Assembly (NCBI GenBank): GCA_018971185.1
Contig: JAGXBH010000014.1
Span: forward strand, 1-48,108
Reading direction: 5' to 3'
Origin: Acidobacteriota bacterium
GTDB taxonomy: Bacteria > Actinomycetota > Acidimicrobiia > Acidimicrobiales > RAAP-2
DNA: 48,108 bases
Below are positions 31,772 through 39,599 of the stretch, in pieces (the first letter of the stretch is position 1; the number at the start of each line of letters is the position of its first letter). The position numbers and the translations under genes are program-made. Under the pieces are notes generated by a model. The model did not search any database. It worked only from the letters and a program-made list of their open reading frames with translations, and was not told the origin of the DNA.

Positions 31772-32785
31772 CTAGGCCGTCTTGTAGACGTAGGTGCTGC
31801 ACAACTTGGCGCAGTTCGCCGGGGTCAGCACGATGTTCGCCAGCGTGTTCAGGTGCTTGATGCCACCCTTGCCCGTCAGCTTCGCGTAGACCGCGTCGAT
31901 GATGTCCTTACCCTCGAGGGCCGGCTGCTGGGAGATGATGGCCGAGATCTTGCCGGCCTTCATGCTCGCGATCGTCGTGGCGTAGGCGTCGTAGCCGACG
32001 ACCTTGATGTTCTTGCCCGCGGCGCCCGAGGCGACGATCGCCTGCGACGCGCCCTCCAGGTCGGTGCCGTCGATCGCGAAGATACCCGACACCTTGTTGG
32101 CGGCCAGGGCCTGCTTGAAGCCCGAGCTCGCCACGGTGGGCTGAGAGTTCGAGACGATGGGGTTGAGCGCCTTGATGTTGGGGTACTTCGCCTTCAACTC
32201 CTGGGCGAAGCCCTTGAGTCGCGCGGCGTCGGTCGACGTGGTGATCGAACTGACACCGATCGCCACGACGCACTTGTTCGACGCCGAGCAGTTCTTGGCG
32301 TAGCCCATCGCCGACGCCAGCGCGTCCGCGGCGGCCTGGCCGCCCTGCACGTTGTTGCCCGTCACCCACGAGGTGATGTTGGCCTGGTTGGCGTCACCCG
32401 AGTCGACGTTGAAGACGGGGATCTTCTTGGCGACGTACTGAGCGACCAGCGGCTGCAGGGCCTTGGTGTCGGTCGGCGCGAGGACCAGGGCGTTGGGCTT
32501 GGTGGCCAGCAAGTTCTGGACGATCGGGATCTGGGTCGCCGCCGAGTAGACGCTGGGATTGCCTTGCCACACGAGGCTGATGCCCAACTTGTTCGCTTCG
32601 GCAGTGGCCCCGACCCTCATCGAGAGGAAGAACGGGTCCGAAGCGGCACCCACGACGTAAGCGACGGTGTACTTCTTCGACGCGGCGTTCGCCACGGCGG
32701 AACCCCCGACGAACGTGAAGATCGACGCGGCCAGAGTCGAGGCAACGGCCGCACCCTGGACGAATCGCATGGAACGTGACTTCAT
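31772..32785 (-). CDS. Sugar-binding protein, RbsB-like
   Basis: 337 residues from MKSRSMRF. A signal peptide (to about 35, VANAASKK) precedes a Peripla_BP_4 fold with YVVGAASDPFFLSMRVGA, VLAPTDTKAL, VDSGDANQ, AIDGTDLEG and VVGYDA. Two cysteines (NCSASNKC) could form a disulfide. Like its XylF-like neighbour it lacks a lipobox. First gene of the operon. A consensus TTGACA-17-TAGTGT promoter with a perfect operator over the start point lies upstream, so LacI control is very likely. Confidence 0.9.
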   Translation of the reverse strand: MKSRSMRFVQGAAVASTLAASIFTFVGGSAVANAASKKYTVAYVVGAASDPFFLSMRVGATAEANKLGISLVWQGNPSVYSAATQIPIVQNLLATKPNALVLAPTDTKALQPLVAQYVAKKIPVFNVDSGDANQANITSWVTGNNVQGGQAAADALASAMGYAKNCSASNKCVVAIGVSSITTSTDAARLKGFAQELKAKYPNIKALNPIVSNSQPTVASSGFKQALAANKVSGIFAIDGTDLEGASQAIVASGAAGKNIKVVGYDAYATTIASMKAGKISAIISQQPALEGKDIIDAVYAKLTGKGGIKHLNTLANIVLTPANCAKLCSTYVYKTA

Positions 32786-32836
32786 GATTTTGCATCCCCC
32801 TTTGCCCGGACCTTGAGACCATCTCACGGATTACTG

Positions 32837-32848
32837 GACAACGTTGTC
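32837..32848. promoter_or_regulatory. LacI operator A (perfect GACAACGTTGTC)
   Basis: 12-bp perfect palindrome with central CG, placed over the predicted transcription start of the RbsB-like operon. Shares AACGTTGTCTC with two other sites in this cluster. Confidence 0.75.
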
Positions 32849-32850
32849 TC

Positions 32851-32879
32851 ACACTAGCGACGGTGACAAATCGTGTCAA
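32851..32879 (-). promoter_or_regulatory. Strong promoter of the RbsB-like operon
   Basis: TTGACA (32879-32874), exactly 17 bp, TAGTGT (32856-32851) on the reverse strand. The best -35 in the window; transcription would start around 32844, inside operator A. Confidence 0.75.
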
Positions 32880-32969
32880 ACACTTGTAACAAAAATTCGT
32901 CTTCTCACCGCGTGTCGCAGGACGCCAACGTCAATGAACACAAGGATCGCAAGAAAACCCTGATAGTGG

Positions 32970-34022
32970 TCAGTCGCGCTCGGCGGGCGCCGCGATCTCT
33001 CCCGAACCTCGAGAGATAAACGTTGTCTCGACGATCTTCTTCTGGGATGGACCCTCATCACCGTCGATGCGTGCGAAGAGCATCCGCGCCGCCTCGCGAC
33101 CGATCGCGACGGGGTCCTGGGCGACGACGGTGACCGCGGGCTCAAGGAGGTCGGCGAGGTCGAAGTCGTCGAATCCGACCAGCGCCACGTTGCGCTGGCG
33201 CCCCCGCTCTCGGATTGCGCGCACCGCCCCGATGGTCAGGAGGTTCTGCCCGGCGAAGAAGGCGGTCGGCGGGGTCGCTGCGTCAAGGAGGTGCCCCGCC
33301 GTCTCCTGGGCGGCGTCGCTCGTACGCAGGTCGCGCGCGATGATCGTCGGGTCGACCTCGATGCCGGCGTTCTCGAGCGCCACGAGGTACCCCTGGTAGC
33401 GCTCCTCGGCGGTGTAGATCGTGGTGAGGTCACCGAGGAAGGCGATACGCCGGTGACCGCGGGCGATCAAGTGCGCGACCGCCAGTGACGAACCGGCGCG
33501 CGAATCCGAGAGGACGACGTCGGCGTCGAGCAGCCGGGGTGGACGGTCCACGAAGACGAAGGGGACGCCCGCCATCTGCTCCTGGCGCAGGTATTGGTGG
33601 TCACGACTCGCCGGCGCGATGATGACCCCGTCGACGCGATGGCGCGACATCGAGGCGGTCAGCGTGTGCTCGCGCTGGGGGTCCTCGTCGAAGCTGCCGC
33701 CGAGCACCGAGACCCCGCGCGCGATCGCCACCTCCTCGACCGCGCGGTAGATCGTCGCGGAGAACGGGTTGGCGAGGTCCTCGAGCAGCACGCCGATCGT
33801 CGAGGATCGACCGTCACGCCGGCGCAGGGCGCTGGCCCCGAAGTTCGGTTGGTAGTGCAACTGGGCCGCGGCGCGGCGCACCCGTTCGACCAATTCAGGA
33901 TTCACCGTCGGCTCGTCGTTGATGACCCGCGACACCGTCTTGAGACTGACGCGCGCCAGCGCGGCGACATCCTTCATGGTCGCGCGTGAACCCTGTCCCC
34001 GGCCCGGCGCGGCGTCGAGCAT
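32970..34022 (-). CDS. LacI-family transcriptional regulator of the sugar cluster
   Basis: 350 residues. N-terminal helix-turn-helix TMKDVAALARVSLKTVSRVI (about 15-34), hinge ALRRRDGRS, then a sugar-binding core (about 65-340). ATG at 34022 has GGAGAG just upstream. Lies between the RbsB-like operon and the divergent PfkB kinase, with an operator inside its own promoter (autoregulation) and a third operator-like site within its 3' coding end. LacI regulators usually leave DNA when the sugar binds; inducer unknown. Confidence 0.92.
   Translation of the reverse strand: MLDAAPGRGQGSRATMKDVAALARVSLKTVSRVINDEPTVNPELVERVRRAAAQLHYQPNFGASALRRRDGRSSTIGVLLEDLANPFSATIYRAVEEVAIARGVSVLGGSFDEDPQREHTLTASMSRHRVDGVIIAPASRDHQYLRQEQMAGVPFVFVDRPPRLLDADVVLSDSRAGSSLAVAHLIARGHRRIAFLGDLTTIYTAEERYQGYLVALENAGIEVDPTIIARDLRTSDAAQETAGHLLDAATPPTAFFAGQNLLTIGAVRAIRERGRQRNVALVGFDDFDLADLLEPAVTVVAQDPVAIGREAARMLFARIDGDEGPSQKKIVETTFISRGSGEIAAPAERD
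33013..33029. promoter_or_regulatory. LacI operator-like site C inside the regulator gene
   Basis: GAGATAAACGTTGTCTC: right half identical to sites A and B, left half as in site B but with one extra A. It lies about 180 bp from site A, a distance compatible with looping. Confidence 0.5.
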
Positions 34023-34067
34023 CACTCTCTCCCTCGTGCGCTCCCCCCGTGAGGAGCGACCCCCACG

Positions 34068-34096
34068 ATGGTAGTGAGATAACGTTGTCTCCACAA
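34068..34096 (-). promoter_or_regulatory. Candidate lacI promoter
   Basis: TTGTGG (34096-34091), 17 bp, TACCAT (34073-34068) on the reverse strand; operator B fills the spacer. Confidence 0.45.
34076..34091. promoter_or_regulatory. LacI operator B between regulator and kinase genes
   Basis: GAGATAACGTTGTCTC, 7 of 8 paired positions match around a central CG. It can control both lacI and the divergent kinase gene. Confidence 0.7.
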
Positions 34097-34170
34097 GGGT
34101 CGAGGGTCGGAATCTGTCACGAGCGACGGGTCGGGTGCGCTCTCGATGCCCGGCGAAGAAGGTGATCCCG

Positions 34171-35118
34171 TTGAACGCTCGACCGATTGCGGTGCTGGGT
34201 GAGAATCTGGTCGACCTGCTCGTCGCCCCCGACGCCACGGTGCACGCCGTGATCGGCGGCGGTCCCCTCAACGTCGCGCGGACCGTGGCGCGCCTGGGCG
34301 GCGAGGCCCATTTCTTCTCGGGCACCTCGAGTGACGCCTTCGGTGGCTTCGTGCGCGACGCCCTCGTCGAGAGCGGCGTCGCACTGGCGCTGCCCGCGCC
34401 GCTCGACGCCCCCACGACGCTGGCGGTCGTCGAGCTCAACCCCGCCGGACCGCGCTACCACTTCCACCTCACCGACACCGCGGCGTTCAACCTCGACGCC
34501 GGGGCCACCCAGAGGGCGCTCGACGAGGTCGAGCACTGGTCAGCCCTGTACTTCGGCACATTGGGGCTACTGGTCGAACCCATGGCGTCGCTCGGCGAGG
34601 CCATCGTCTTGAGCGCCGCCCCCGAAACGCTGGTGGTGATCGACCCCAATTGTCGGCCCAGCGCGGTGCGTGACGAACCGGAGTATCGCGCGCGCGTGGC
34701 ACGCCTGAGCGCGCGCGCCGACGTGGTCAAGGTCTCGACCGAGGACCTCGACTACCTCTACCCGCGGCTCTCCCACGACGACGCGGCCCACGCGATCCTC
34801 GACATCGGGGCGCGCTGCGTCGTCGTGACCGACGGACCCGACCCGGTGGTGGCCGTCACGGCGGGGGGGCGGGTGAGCGTCGACGTGGCTGCGACCGAAG
34901 TGGTCGACACCGTCGGCGCCGGGGACGCCCTCGTGGGCGCCTTCATGACCTGGTGGACCGGTCACGACCTCGGCCGGGCGGACCTGCACGACGCGCCCAC
35001 GCTCGTCGCCGCGCTCGCGGCCGCCGTCGACGTCTCGCGCATCACCTGTCAGCGCGCGGGCGCTCAGCCGCCACGTCGCCACGAGGTGATCGGACTAGAG
35101 GGCTGGCGCTGGCTCTAG
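34171..35118 (+). CDS. PfkB-family carbohydrate kinase (fructokinase-like)
   Basis: 315 residues. N-terminal GENLVDLLV and sugar-site GGGPLNVARTVARLGG; C-terminal ATP/anion-hole signature DTVGAGDALVGAFM with the catalytic Asp. Phosphorylates a sugar, most like fructokinases of the ribokinase superfamily. TTG at 34171 with AAGAAGG 8 bases upstream; an in-frame GTG at 34162 is possible. Divergent from lacI and sharing operator B, so probably induced with the transporter. Its end overlaps the convergent dehydrogenase gene by 24 bp. Confidence 0.88.
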   Translation: MNARPIAVLGENLVDLLVAPDATVHAVIGGGPLNVARTVARLGGEAHFFSGTSSDAFGGFVRDALVESGVALALPAPLDAPTTLAVVELNPAGPRYHFHLTDTAAFNLDAGATQRALDEVEHWSALYFGTLGLLVEPMASLGEAIVLSAAPETLVVIDPNCRPSAVRDEPEYRARVARLSARADVVKVSTEDLDYLYPRLSHDDAAHAILDIGARCVVVTDGPDPVVAVTAGGRVSVDVAATEVVDTVGAGDALVGAFMTWWTGHDLGRADLHDAPTLVAALAAAVDVSRITCQRAGAQPPRRHEVIGLEGWRWL

Positions 35119-36075
35119 CGCCGCCATCACCCTCTCCATCGTCTCCATAATGGCGATCGACTCGTCGAGGGGCATCACCGGGCTCTCGAGGAGGCCAGCT
35201 CGCAGGCAGCGCGCGACCTCGATCGCCTGGAATCGAAGACCGCGCCCGTCGACGTCGAAGCGATGCTCGCTGACCTCGCCCGTGCGCGGGATCACGCGAA
35301 ACGAGGTCGGCGCATAGAAGTCGCCGTCGATCTCGATGCGCGCCTCGGTGCCGGTGATGCAGGCCCGCGTGGCGCTGCGCGCCCTCGAGGTGCACGTGAG
35401 GAGGGCCTGGGCGCCGGAGTCGTAGCCGAAGATCATCGACGCCTGCCCGTCCACCCCGGTGAAGGCCGGGTCCACCATGGCGACCATTCTCGCGGGTGCG
35501 CCGAGCAGCATCGACGCGAACGAGACCGGGTAGACCCCGAGGTCGAGCATCGCGCTGCCACCGAGCTCGGGGGCGAAGAGCCGATGTCCGGGCTCGGGCG
35601 CGAACCACTTACCGTGATCGGCCTCGAACATCACGATGTCGCCCAGGGTCCCGCGCGCGACGATCTCGCGGATCGCGACCACGTGGGGCAAGAAGCGCGT
35701 CCACATCGCCTCCATCATGAAGAGGCCCGCGGAACGCGCTCGGGCCACGAGGTCGCGCGCCTGCGCCCCGTCCATCGTGAAGGCCTTCTCCACGAGCACC
35801 GGTTTGGCGTGACGCAACGCCAGCGACGCGTTCTCGAAGTGGAAGGGGTGGGGCGTGGCCACGTAGACGGCGTCCACGTCGGCGTCCTCCACCAGGGCCT
35901 CGTAGGAATCGTACGCGCGCGCCACCGCGAATTCGCGGGCGAAGCGCTCGGCGCTGTCGCGACGGCGCGAGCCGACCGCCACCACTTCGCCCTCGTCGAT
36001 CAATCGTAAGTCGCTCGCGAAGGTGGCGGCGATCCTTCCCGTCCCCATCACGCCCCATCGCACTGGTGTGGTCAT
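35095..36075 (-). CDS. Gfo/Idh/MocA-family NAD(P)-dependent oxidoreductase
   Basis: 326 residues: Rossmann domain with GVMGTGRIAATFA at the N-terminus and a C-terminal substrate domain (about 130-326). The usual EKP is EKA here (VLVEKAFTMD), and the active-site block GGSAMLDLGVYPVSFA has Tyr where many have His, as in dihydrodiol-dehydrogenase-like members. AAGGAGA 5 bases before the ATG at 36075. The gene neighbourhood suggests sugar or polyol oxidation. Very long upstream open frames here are antisense shadow of the DUF255 gene. Confidence 0.88.
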   Translation of the reverse strand: MTTPVRWGVMGTGRIAATFASDLRLIDEGEVVAVGSRRRDSAERFAREFAVARAYDSYEALVEDADVDAVYVATPHPFHFENASLALRHAKPVLVEKAFTMDGAQARDLVARARSAGLFMMEAMWTRFLPHVVAIREIVARGTLGDIVMFEADHGKWFAPEPGHRLFAPELGGSAMLDLGVYPVSFASMLLGAPARMVAMVDPAFTGVDGQASMIFGYDSGAQALLTCTSRARSATRACITGTEARIEIDGDFYAPTSFRVIPRTGEVSEHRFDVDGRGLRFQAIEVARCLRAGLLESPVMPLDESIAIMETMERVMAALEPAPAL

Positions 36076-36150
36076 CCGCTCTCCTTCGTCGCTCCCGCAC
36101 CACAGTAACGAGTGCCGGTGCCCGCGAGTCGCCGTGGTCGGTTCCGGCCC

Positions 36151-36156
36151 TAGAAT
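36151..36156 (+). promoter_or_regulatory. Candidate -10 box for the DUF255 gene
   Basis: TAGAAT, 15 bp before the ATG at 36166. Confidence 0.45.
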
Positions 36157-36165
36157 GTCGAGGGC

Positions 36166-38160
36166 ATGCCCCTGCTCCGCGACTGCGCCTCCGATCTCGA
36201 CTCGTCGTACTTGATCTCTCACGCGGACAATCCCGTGGACTGGTGGACCTGGGGTGAGGACGCCCTGAACGAGGCGCGTCGTCGCGACTGCCCCCTCTTC
36301 TTGTCGATCGGCTACGCCGCGTGCCACTGGTGCCACGTCATGGCCCACGAGTCCTTCGAGGACCCCGCGCTGGCCGCACAGCTCAACGAAAACTTCGTCT
36401 CGGTGAAGGTGGACCGCGAGGAGCGCCCCGACCTCGACCAGCTCTACATGGCGGCCACCCAGCTCATCAGTGGACACGGCGGATGGCCGATGTCCGTGTT
36501 CCTCCTGCCCGACGGTCGCCCCTTCACCGCCGGGACGTACTACCCCCCGGTCGATCGTTACGGCCACGTCGGCTTCTCCACTCTCCTCACCGCGGTCAGC
36601 GACGCCTGGCACCAGCGCCGCGGCGAGGTGCACGAGCAGGCCCGCGCGCTCGCCGACGCGCTCGCGCGCGAGATCGCCTTCGTCGATCACGTCGCCGCGC
36701 ACCGCGCCCCGCTCGACCTGGTCGCCGCACGTCGACGTCTCGCGGACGAGATCGCGGCGGACACCGACGCGAACGGCGGGTCGTCGGCGCCGCGCTTCCC
36801 CCGACCGAGCTTCGTCAGCGCGTTGCTCGCCGTCGAGGACGCGGCCTCGCACAACGCCGCCGCGCGCATCCTGCGCGCCATGTCCTACGGCGGACTCTTC
36901 GACCACGTCGGTGGAGGCTTCGCGCGCTACAGCGTCGACGCGAAGTGGCGCGTCCCGCACTTCGAGAAGATGCTCAGCGACCAGGCACTGCTCGCCGACT
37001 GCTACTTCCGCGCGGCGCGGGCCGCCCCCGACGGCCGCGAGTACCGCGAAGTGGCACGACGAACGGTCGACTTCGTCCTGGACGAACTTCGCGTGACCGA
37101 CGGATTCGCGTCCTCGCTGGACGCCGACGCCGCCGCGAAGGAGGGGTCGCACATCACGTGGACGCCCGAGGAGGTCGCCACCGTGCTTCGCGACGCGGGC
37201 CACGACGAGCTCACGGCGGCGACCCTCGAGTACTTGGCCATCCGCGCCCCGGGGGACCTCGACGGTCGTAGCGTGCCTCGCATCGGCTCTCCCTCGACGT
37301 TCACTCCCCCGCCGGAGTTGCGCGTCGCCCTCGACGCCCTCTTCGAGGCGCGCCGTCGGCGCCCCCAACCCGCGCGCGACGAGAAGGTGGTGCTCGAGTG
37401 GAACGCGATGTTCGCGCGCGCCCTCATGTCCTCGCGCGACGCGCGACTCACGTCCGTGGCGAGTGACCTCCTCGAGTCGCTCGGCGACTCGCACTTCGAG
37501 CGCGGACACTGGTGGAGGACCCAGGGCGCTCGCGACCACGCGACCGCCGCGGACCTCGCCTGGCTGGTGGACGCCCAGGTCGACGCCTTCGAGCACGACG
37601 GGCAGGAGCACTGGTTGAGCGCGGCCTACGACGTCGCGCGCTACTTGATCGAGCATCATTGGCACGGCGCGGTGCCCAGCGCGCGCGACCCGCACCAGGG
37701 TCAGGGGTTCTTCACCACGTCGGACCAGTGCACCGATCTGTTCGCTCGCCCCACGGAGATCTTCGACGGCGCCACGCCGTCCGCCCACGCGGTCGCGACG
37801 CGGGCCTTGGCGCGCCTCGCCCTATGCCGCGGCGACCAGGACCTGATGGCCGTGGCCGAACGCCTCGTGGCGCTCGGCGCCGAACTCATCGCGACGCACC
37901 CGCGGGCCGTCGTGGACCTGGTCGACGCCGCGGGGTACGTGGGCGGCGTCGAGGTCGTGGTCCCGGGAGACGCCAACACCCTGAGCGATCACGTGCGATC
38001 TCTACCCATAGTGCGCGGCGTCTTAGTCACGGGGAGGGGTGGGTCGCCCCTGCTGTCCGGACGCGAGGAGGGCCTCGCGTACGTCTGTCACGCCGGTACC
38101 TGCCAGCGTCCGGTGGCGAGCGTGGCGGAGCTCGACGAGCTCCTCGTGGGGTCGGTCTAA
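36166..38160 (+). CDS. Thioredoxin-domain protein, DUF255/YyaL (SPATA20-like) family
   Basis: 664 residues. N-terminal DsbH-like thioredoxin domain (about 1-165) with HADNPVDWWTWGEDAL and the redox pair C53-HW-C56; then an alpha/alpha barrel with SYGGLFDHVGGGFARYSVD and VPHFEKMLSDQALLADCY, typical of the family. Known proteins are widespread but lack a settled activity. No signal peptide, so cytosolic. TAGAAT lies 15 bp upstream. The next gene starts 3 bases after its stop, suggesting an operon. Confidence 0.93.
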   Translation: MPLLRDCASDLDSSYLISHADNPVDWWTWGEDALNEARRRDCPLFLSIGYAACHWCHVMAHESFEDPALAAQLNENFVSVKVDREERPDLDQLYMAATQLISGHGGWPMSVFLLPDGRPFTAGTYYPPVDRYGHVGFSTLLTAVSDAWHQRRGEVHEQARALADALAREIAFVDHVAAHRAPLDLVAARRRLADEIAADTDANGGSSAPRFPRPSFVSALLAVEDAASHNAAARILRAMSYGGLFDHVGGGFARYSVDAKWRVPHFEKMLSDQALLADCYFRAARAAPDGREYREVARRTVDFVLDELRVTDGFASSLDADAAAKEGSHITWTPEEVATVLRDAGHDELTAATLEYLAIRAPGDLDGRSVPRIGSPSTFTPPPELRVALDALFEARRRRPQPARDEKVVLEWNAMFARALMSSRDARLTSVASDLLESLGDSHFERGHWWRTQGARDHATAADLAWLVDAQVDAFEHDGQEHWLSAAYDVARYLIEHHWHGAVPSARDPHQGQGFFTTSDQCTDLFARPTEIFDGATPSAHAVATRALARLALCRGDQDLMAVAERLVALGAELIATHPRAVVDLVDAAGYVGGVEVVVPGDANTLSDHVRSLPIVRGVLVTGRGGSPLLSGREEGLAYVCHAGTCQRPVASVAELDELLVGSV

Positions 38161-38162
38161 GC

Positions 38163-38882
38163 GTGTCGTGGTGGCGCCGCGACCCCGCCGCTCGAGCGAT
38201 CAAGCGATTGGTCGAGCACACCCCGGAGACCGCCGTGGTCGACCTCACCCCCGGGAGCACCGTCTACGGCCTGGTGCTGGGCTCAACGAATGAGACCACC
38301 ACCGTCATCGATCTCGCCTCGCACACCATCGTTCGCTGGCGCATCCCCTGGCCCGAGGACTTCGAGACGGACCTCGCCGCCTTCGACGTCGTCGAGGGCG
38401 TCCTGGCCCAGGACCTGCAGCGCAACGACCTGGCCCAGCCCGAGGCCGTGACCATCGCCGAACTCCCCCGGCGTCTGGGCAACTACTCGGGTCGTCGGGT
38501 GCGCAAGTGGCTCGAGCAGTTGGCGACGCCCTCGGATGGACCCCTCTTCGGGTTTCGCGGACCGAGCGCGCCCTACTGGGAGTTCCGCGGCGAGCGGCCG
38601 AGCGTGGCGTTGGTCGCGGCCGACCGGGGACCCCAGTTGATGCGCCGTACCGACGACGGCACCACGTGGGTGCGCTTCGGCTGGTACGGCGACGACATCT
38701 GGCTACTGTGCGAGGACAACCACGCCATTCGTACCATCGAGGCCACCCGGCGAACCTCGCTGGCGGGCAAGGACCTCGCGACGTCGCTGGGCTTTCGTCC
38801 GACGTACATCCTGACCACTCTCTCCCAGCCCATCGACGGGCACTGCTACAAGAGCTGCACCGGCCTGTTGCCGCGCGGCTAA
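38163..38882 (+). CDS. Hypothetical protein, 239 residues
   Basis: GTG start 3 bases after the DUF255 stop. Mixed alpha/beta, no membrane span; Trp/Arg-rich start (MSWWRRDPAARAIKRL). Two repeats of a beta-strand plus RW/WVRF pattern, and a C-terminal cysteine pair (DGHCYKSCTGLLPRG). I do not recognise a family. Its tight spacing suggests it is co-expressed with the thioredoxin-domain protein, which could act on the cysteine pair (speculative). Confidence 0.75.
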   Translation: MSWWRRDPAARAIKRLVEHTPETAVVDLTPGSTVYGLVLGSTNETTTVIDLASHTIVRWRIPWPEDFETDLAAFDVVEGVLAQDLQRNDLAQPEAVTIAELPRRLGNYSGRRVRKWLEQLATPSDGPLFGFRGPSAPYWEFRGERPSVALVAADRGPQLMRRTDDGTTWVRFGWYGDDIWLLCEDNHAIRTIEATRRTSLAGKDLATSLGFRPTYILTTLSQPIDGHCYKSCTGLLPRG

Positions 38883-38889
38883 GGGCCGG

Positions 38890-39561
38890 CTACTTCAGGA
38901 GTTTGCCCGAGGCCAGGGCCTCGGCCATGGCCCAGCCGAAGACCACGAGTCGCTGGCCCTTCTCGGCGTCGACCGACTCGAAGATGGCGTGCGCGCCTTC
39001 GGGGATCGGCCCCTTGGAGGCCACGTAGTCCAGACCGCCCACCGAGCCGGTGGGAACGGTCATGACGAACGTCTTGTCATCGATCGCCTTCTCCGCGCCG
39101 AAGCGCTTGGCCAGGCGGCGACCCCACGCCCGGTCCTCACCGGTGGGCTTGTAGCCGAGTCGCGGTACGACGTCCTCGAGGCCGAGGAACGCCCGGTACC
39201 CGTCGGGCGAGGTCAGGCGCGAACCCAGGAGGACGTCCTCGTCGGGGAACGCCAGCAGGGCGCGACGGAACTGGTCGTGCAGGATCGCCTTGAGCGTCTG
39301 GTCGGACTTGGCGCTGCGCTCCACCAGCAGCAGTCCGATCAACAGCGAGGGCGTGCCCCCGATCCTCTCGAGCGTGCAGAACGAGTACCCGCGCAACTTG
39401 GCCCCTTCGCGCGCGTGGGTGACCAGCACCCACTCCTCGCGTTGCTTGGACAAGAACCCGATGTCGAAATTGGGCTCGCGGTCAACACACAGATCCGCCA
39501 TCTCCGCCAATTCGGCGTCGGAGAGAGCAGTGGAATCCTTCGTGGAGACAGTCATTGCCAT
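38890..39561 (-). CDS. Hypothetical protein, GNAT-like shape
   Basis: 223 residues, no membrane span. The order GYSFCTLERIGG, PSLLIGLLLVE, LHDQFRRALLAFP, LGSRLTSPDGYRAF, RLGYKPTGED is reminiscent of a GNAT acetyltransferase fold but no acetyl-CoA loop is certain. TAGAAT exactly 12 bp before the ATG at 39561 supports the start and a leaderless mRNA. Convergent with 38163-38882 after 7 bp. Function unknown. Confidence 0.75.
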   Translation of the reverse strand: MAMTVSTKDSTALSDAELAEMADLCVDREPNFDIGFLSKQREEWVLVTHAREGAKLRGYSFCTLERIGGTPSLLIGLLLVERSAKSDQTLKAILHDQFRRALLAFPDEDVLLGSRLTSPDGYRAFLGLEDVVPRLGYKPTGEDRAWGRRLAKRFGAEKAIDDKTFVMTVPTGSVGGLDYVASKGPIPEGAHAIFESVDAEKGQRLVVFGWAMAEALASGKLLK

Positions 39562-39567
39562 GGACCC

Positions 39568-39573
39568 ATTCTA
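39568..39573 (-). promoter_or_regulatory. Candidate -10 box for leaderless gene at 39561
   Basis: TAGAAT, 12 bp before the ATG at 39561. Confidence 0.55.
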
Positions 39574-39599
39574 CGGCGCGAGCGCGCGCGATGAAAATC

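Noticed and set aside
35095..35118. Frameshift suspected where the kinase and dehydrogenase ends overlap
   Set aside because: Both proteins end at normal lengths; a 24-bp convergent overlap is acceptable.
36076..37788. Upstream extension of the Gfo/Idh/MocA frame to ~900 residues
   Set aside because: It is antisense to the well-supported DUF255 gene, and a good ribosome site marks ATG 36075.
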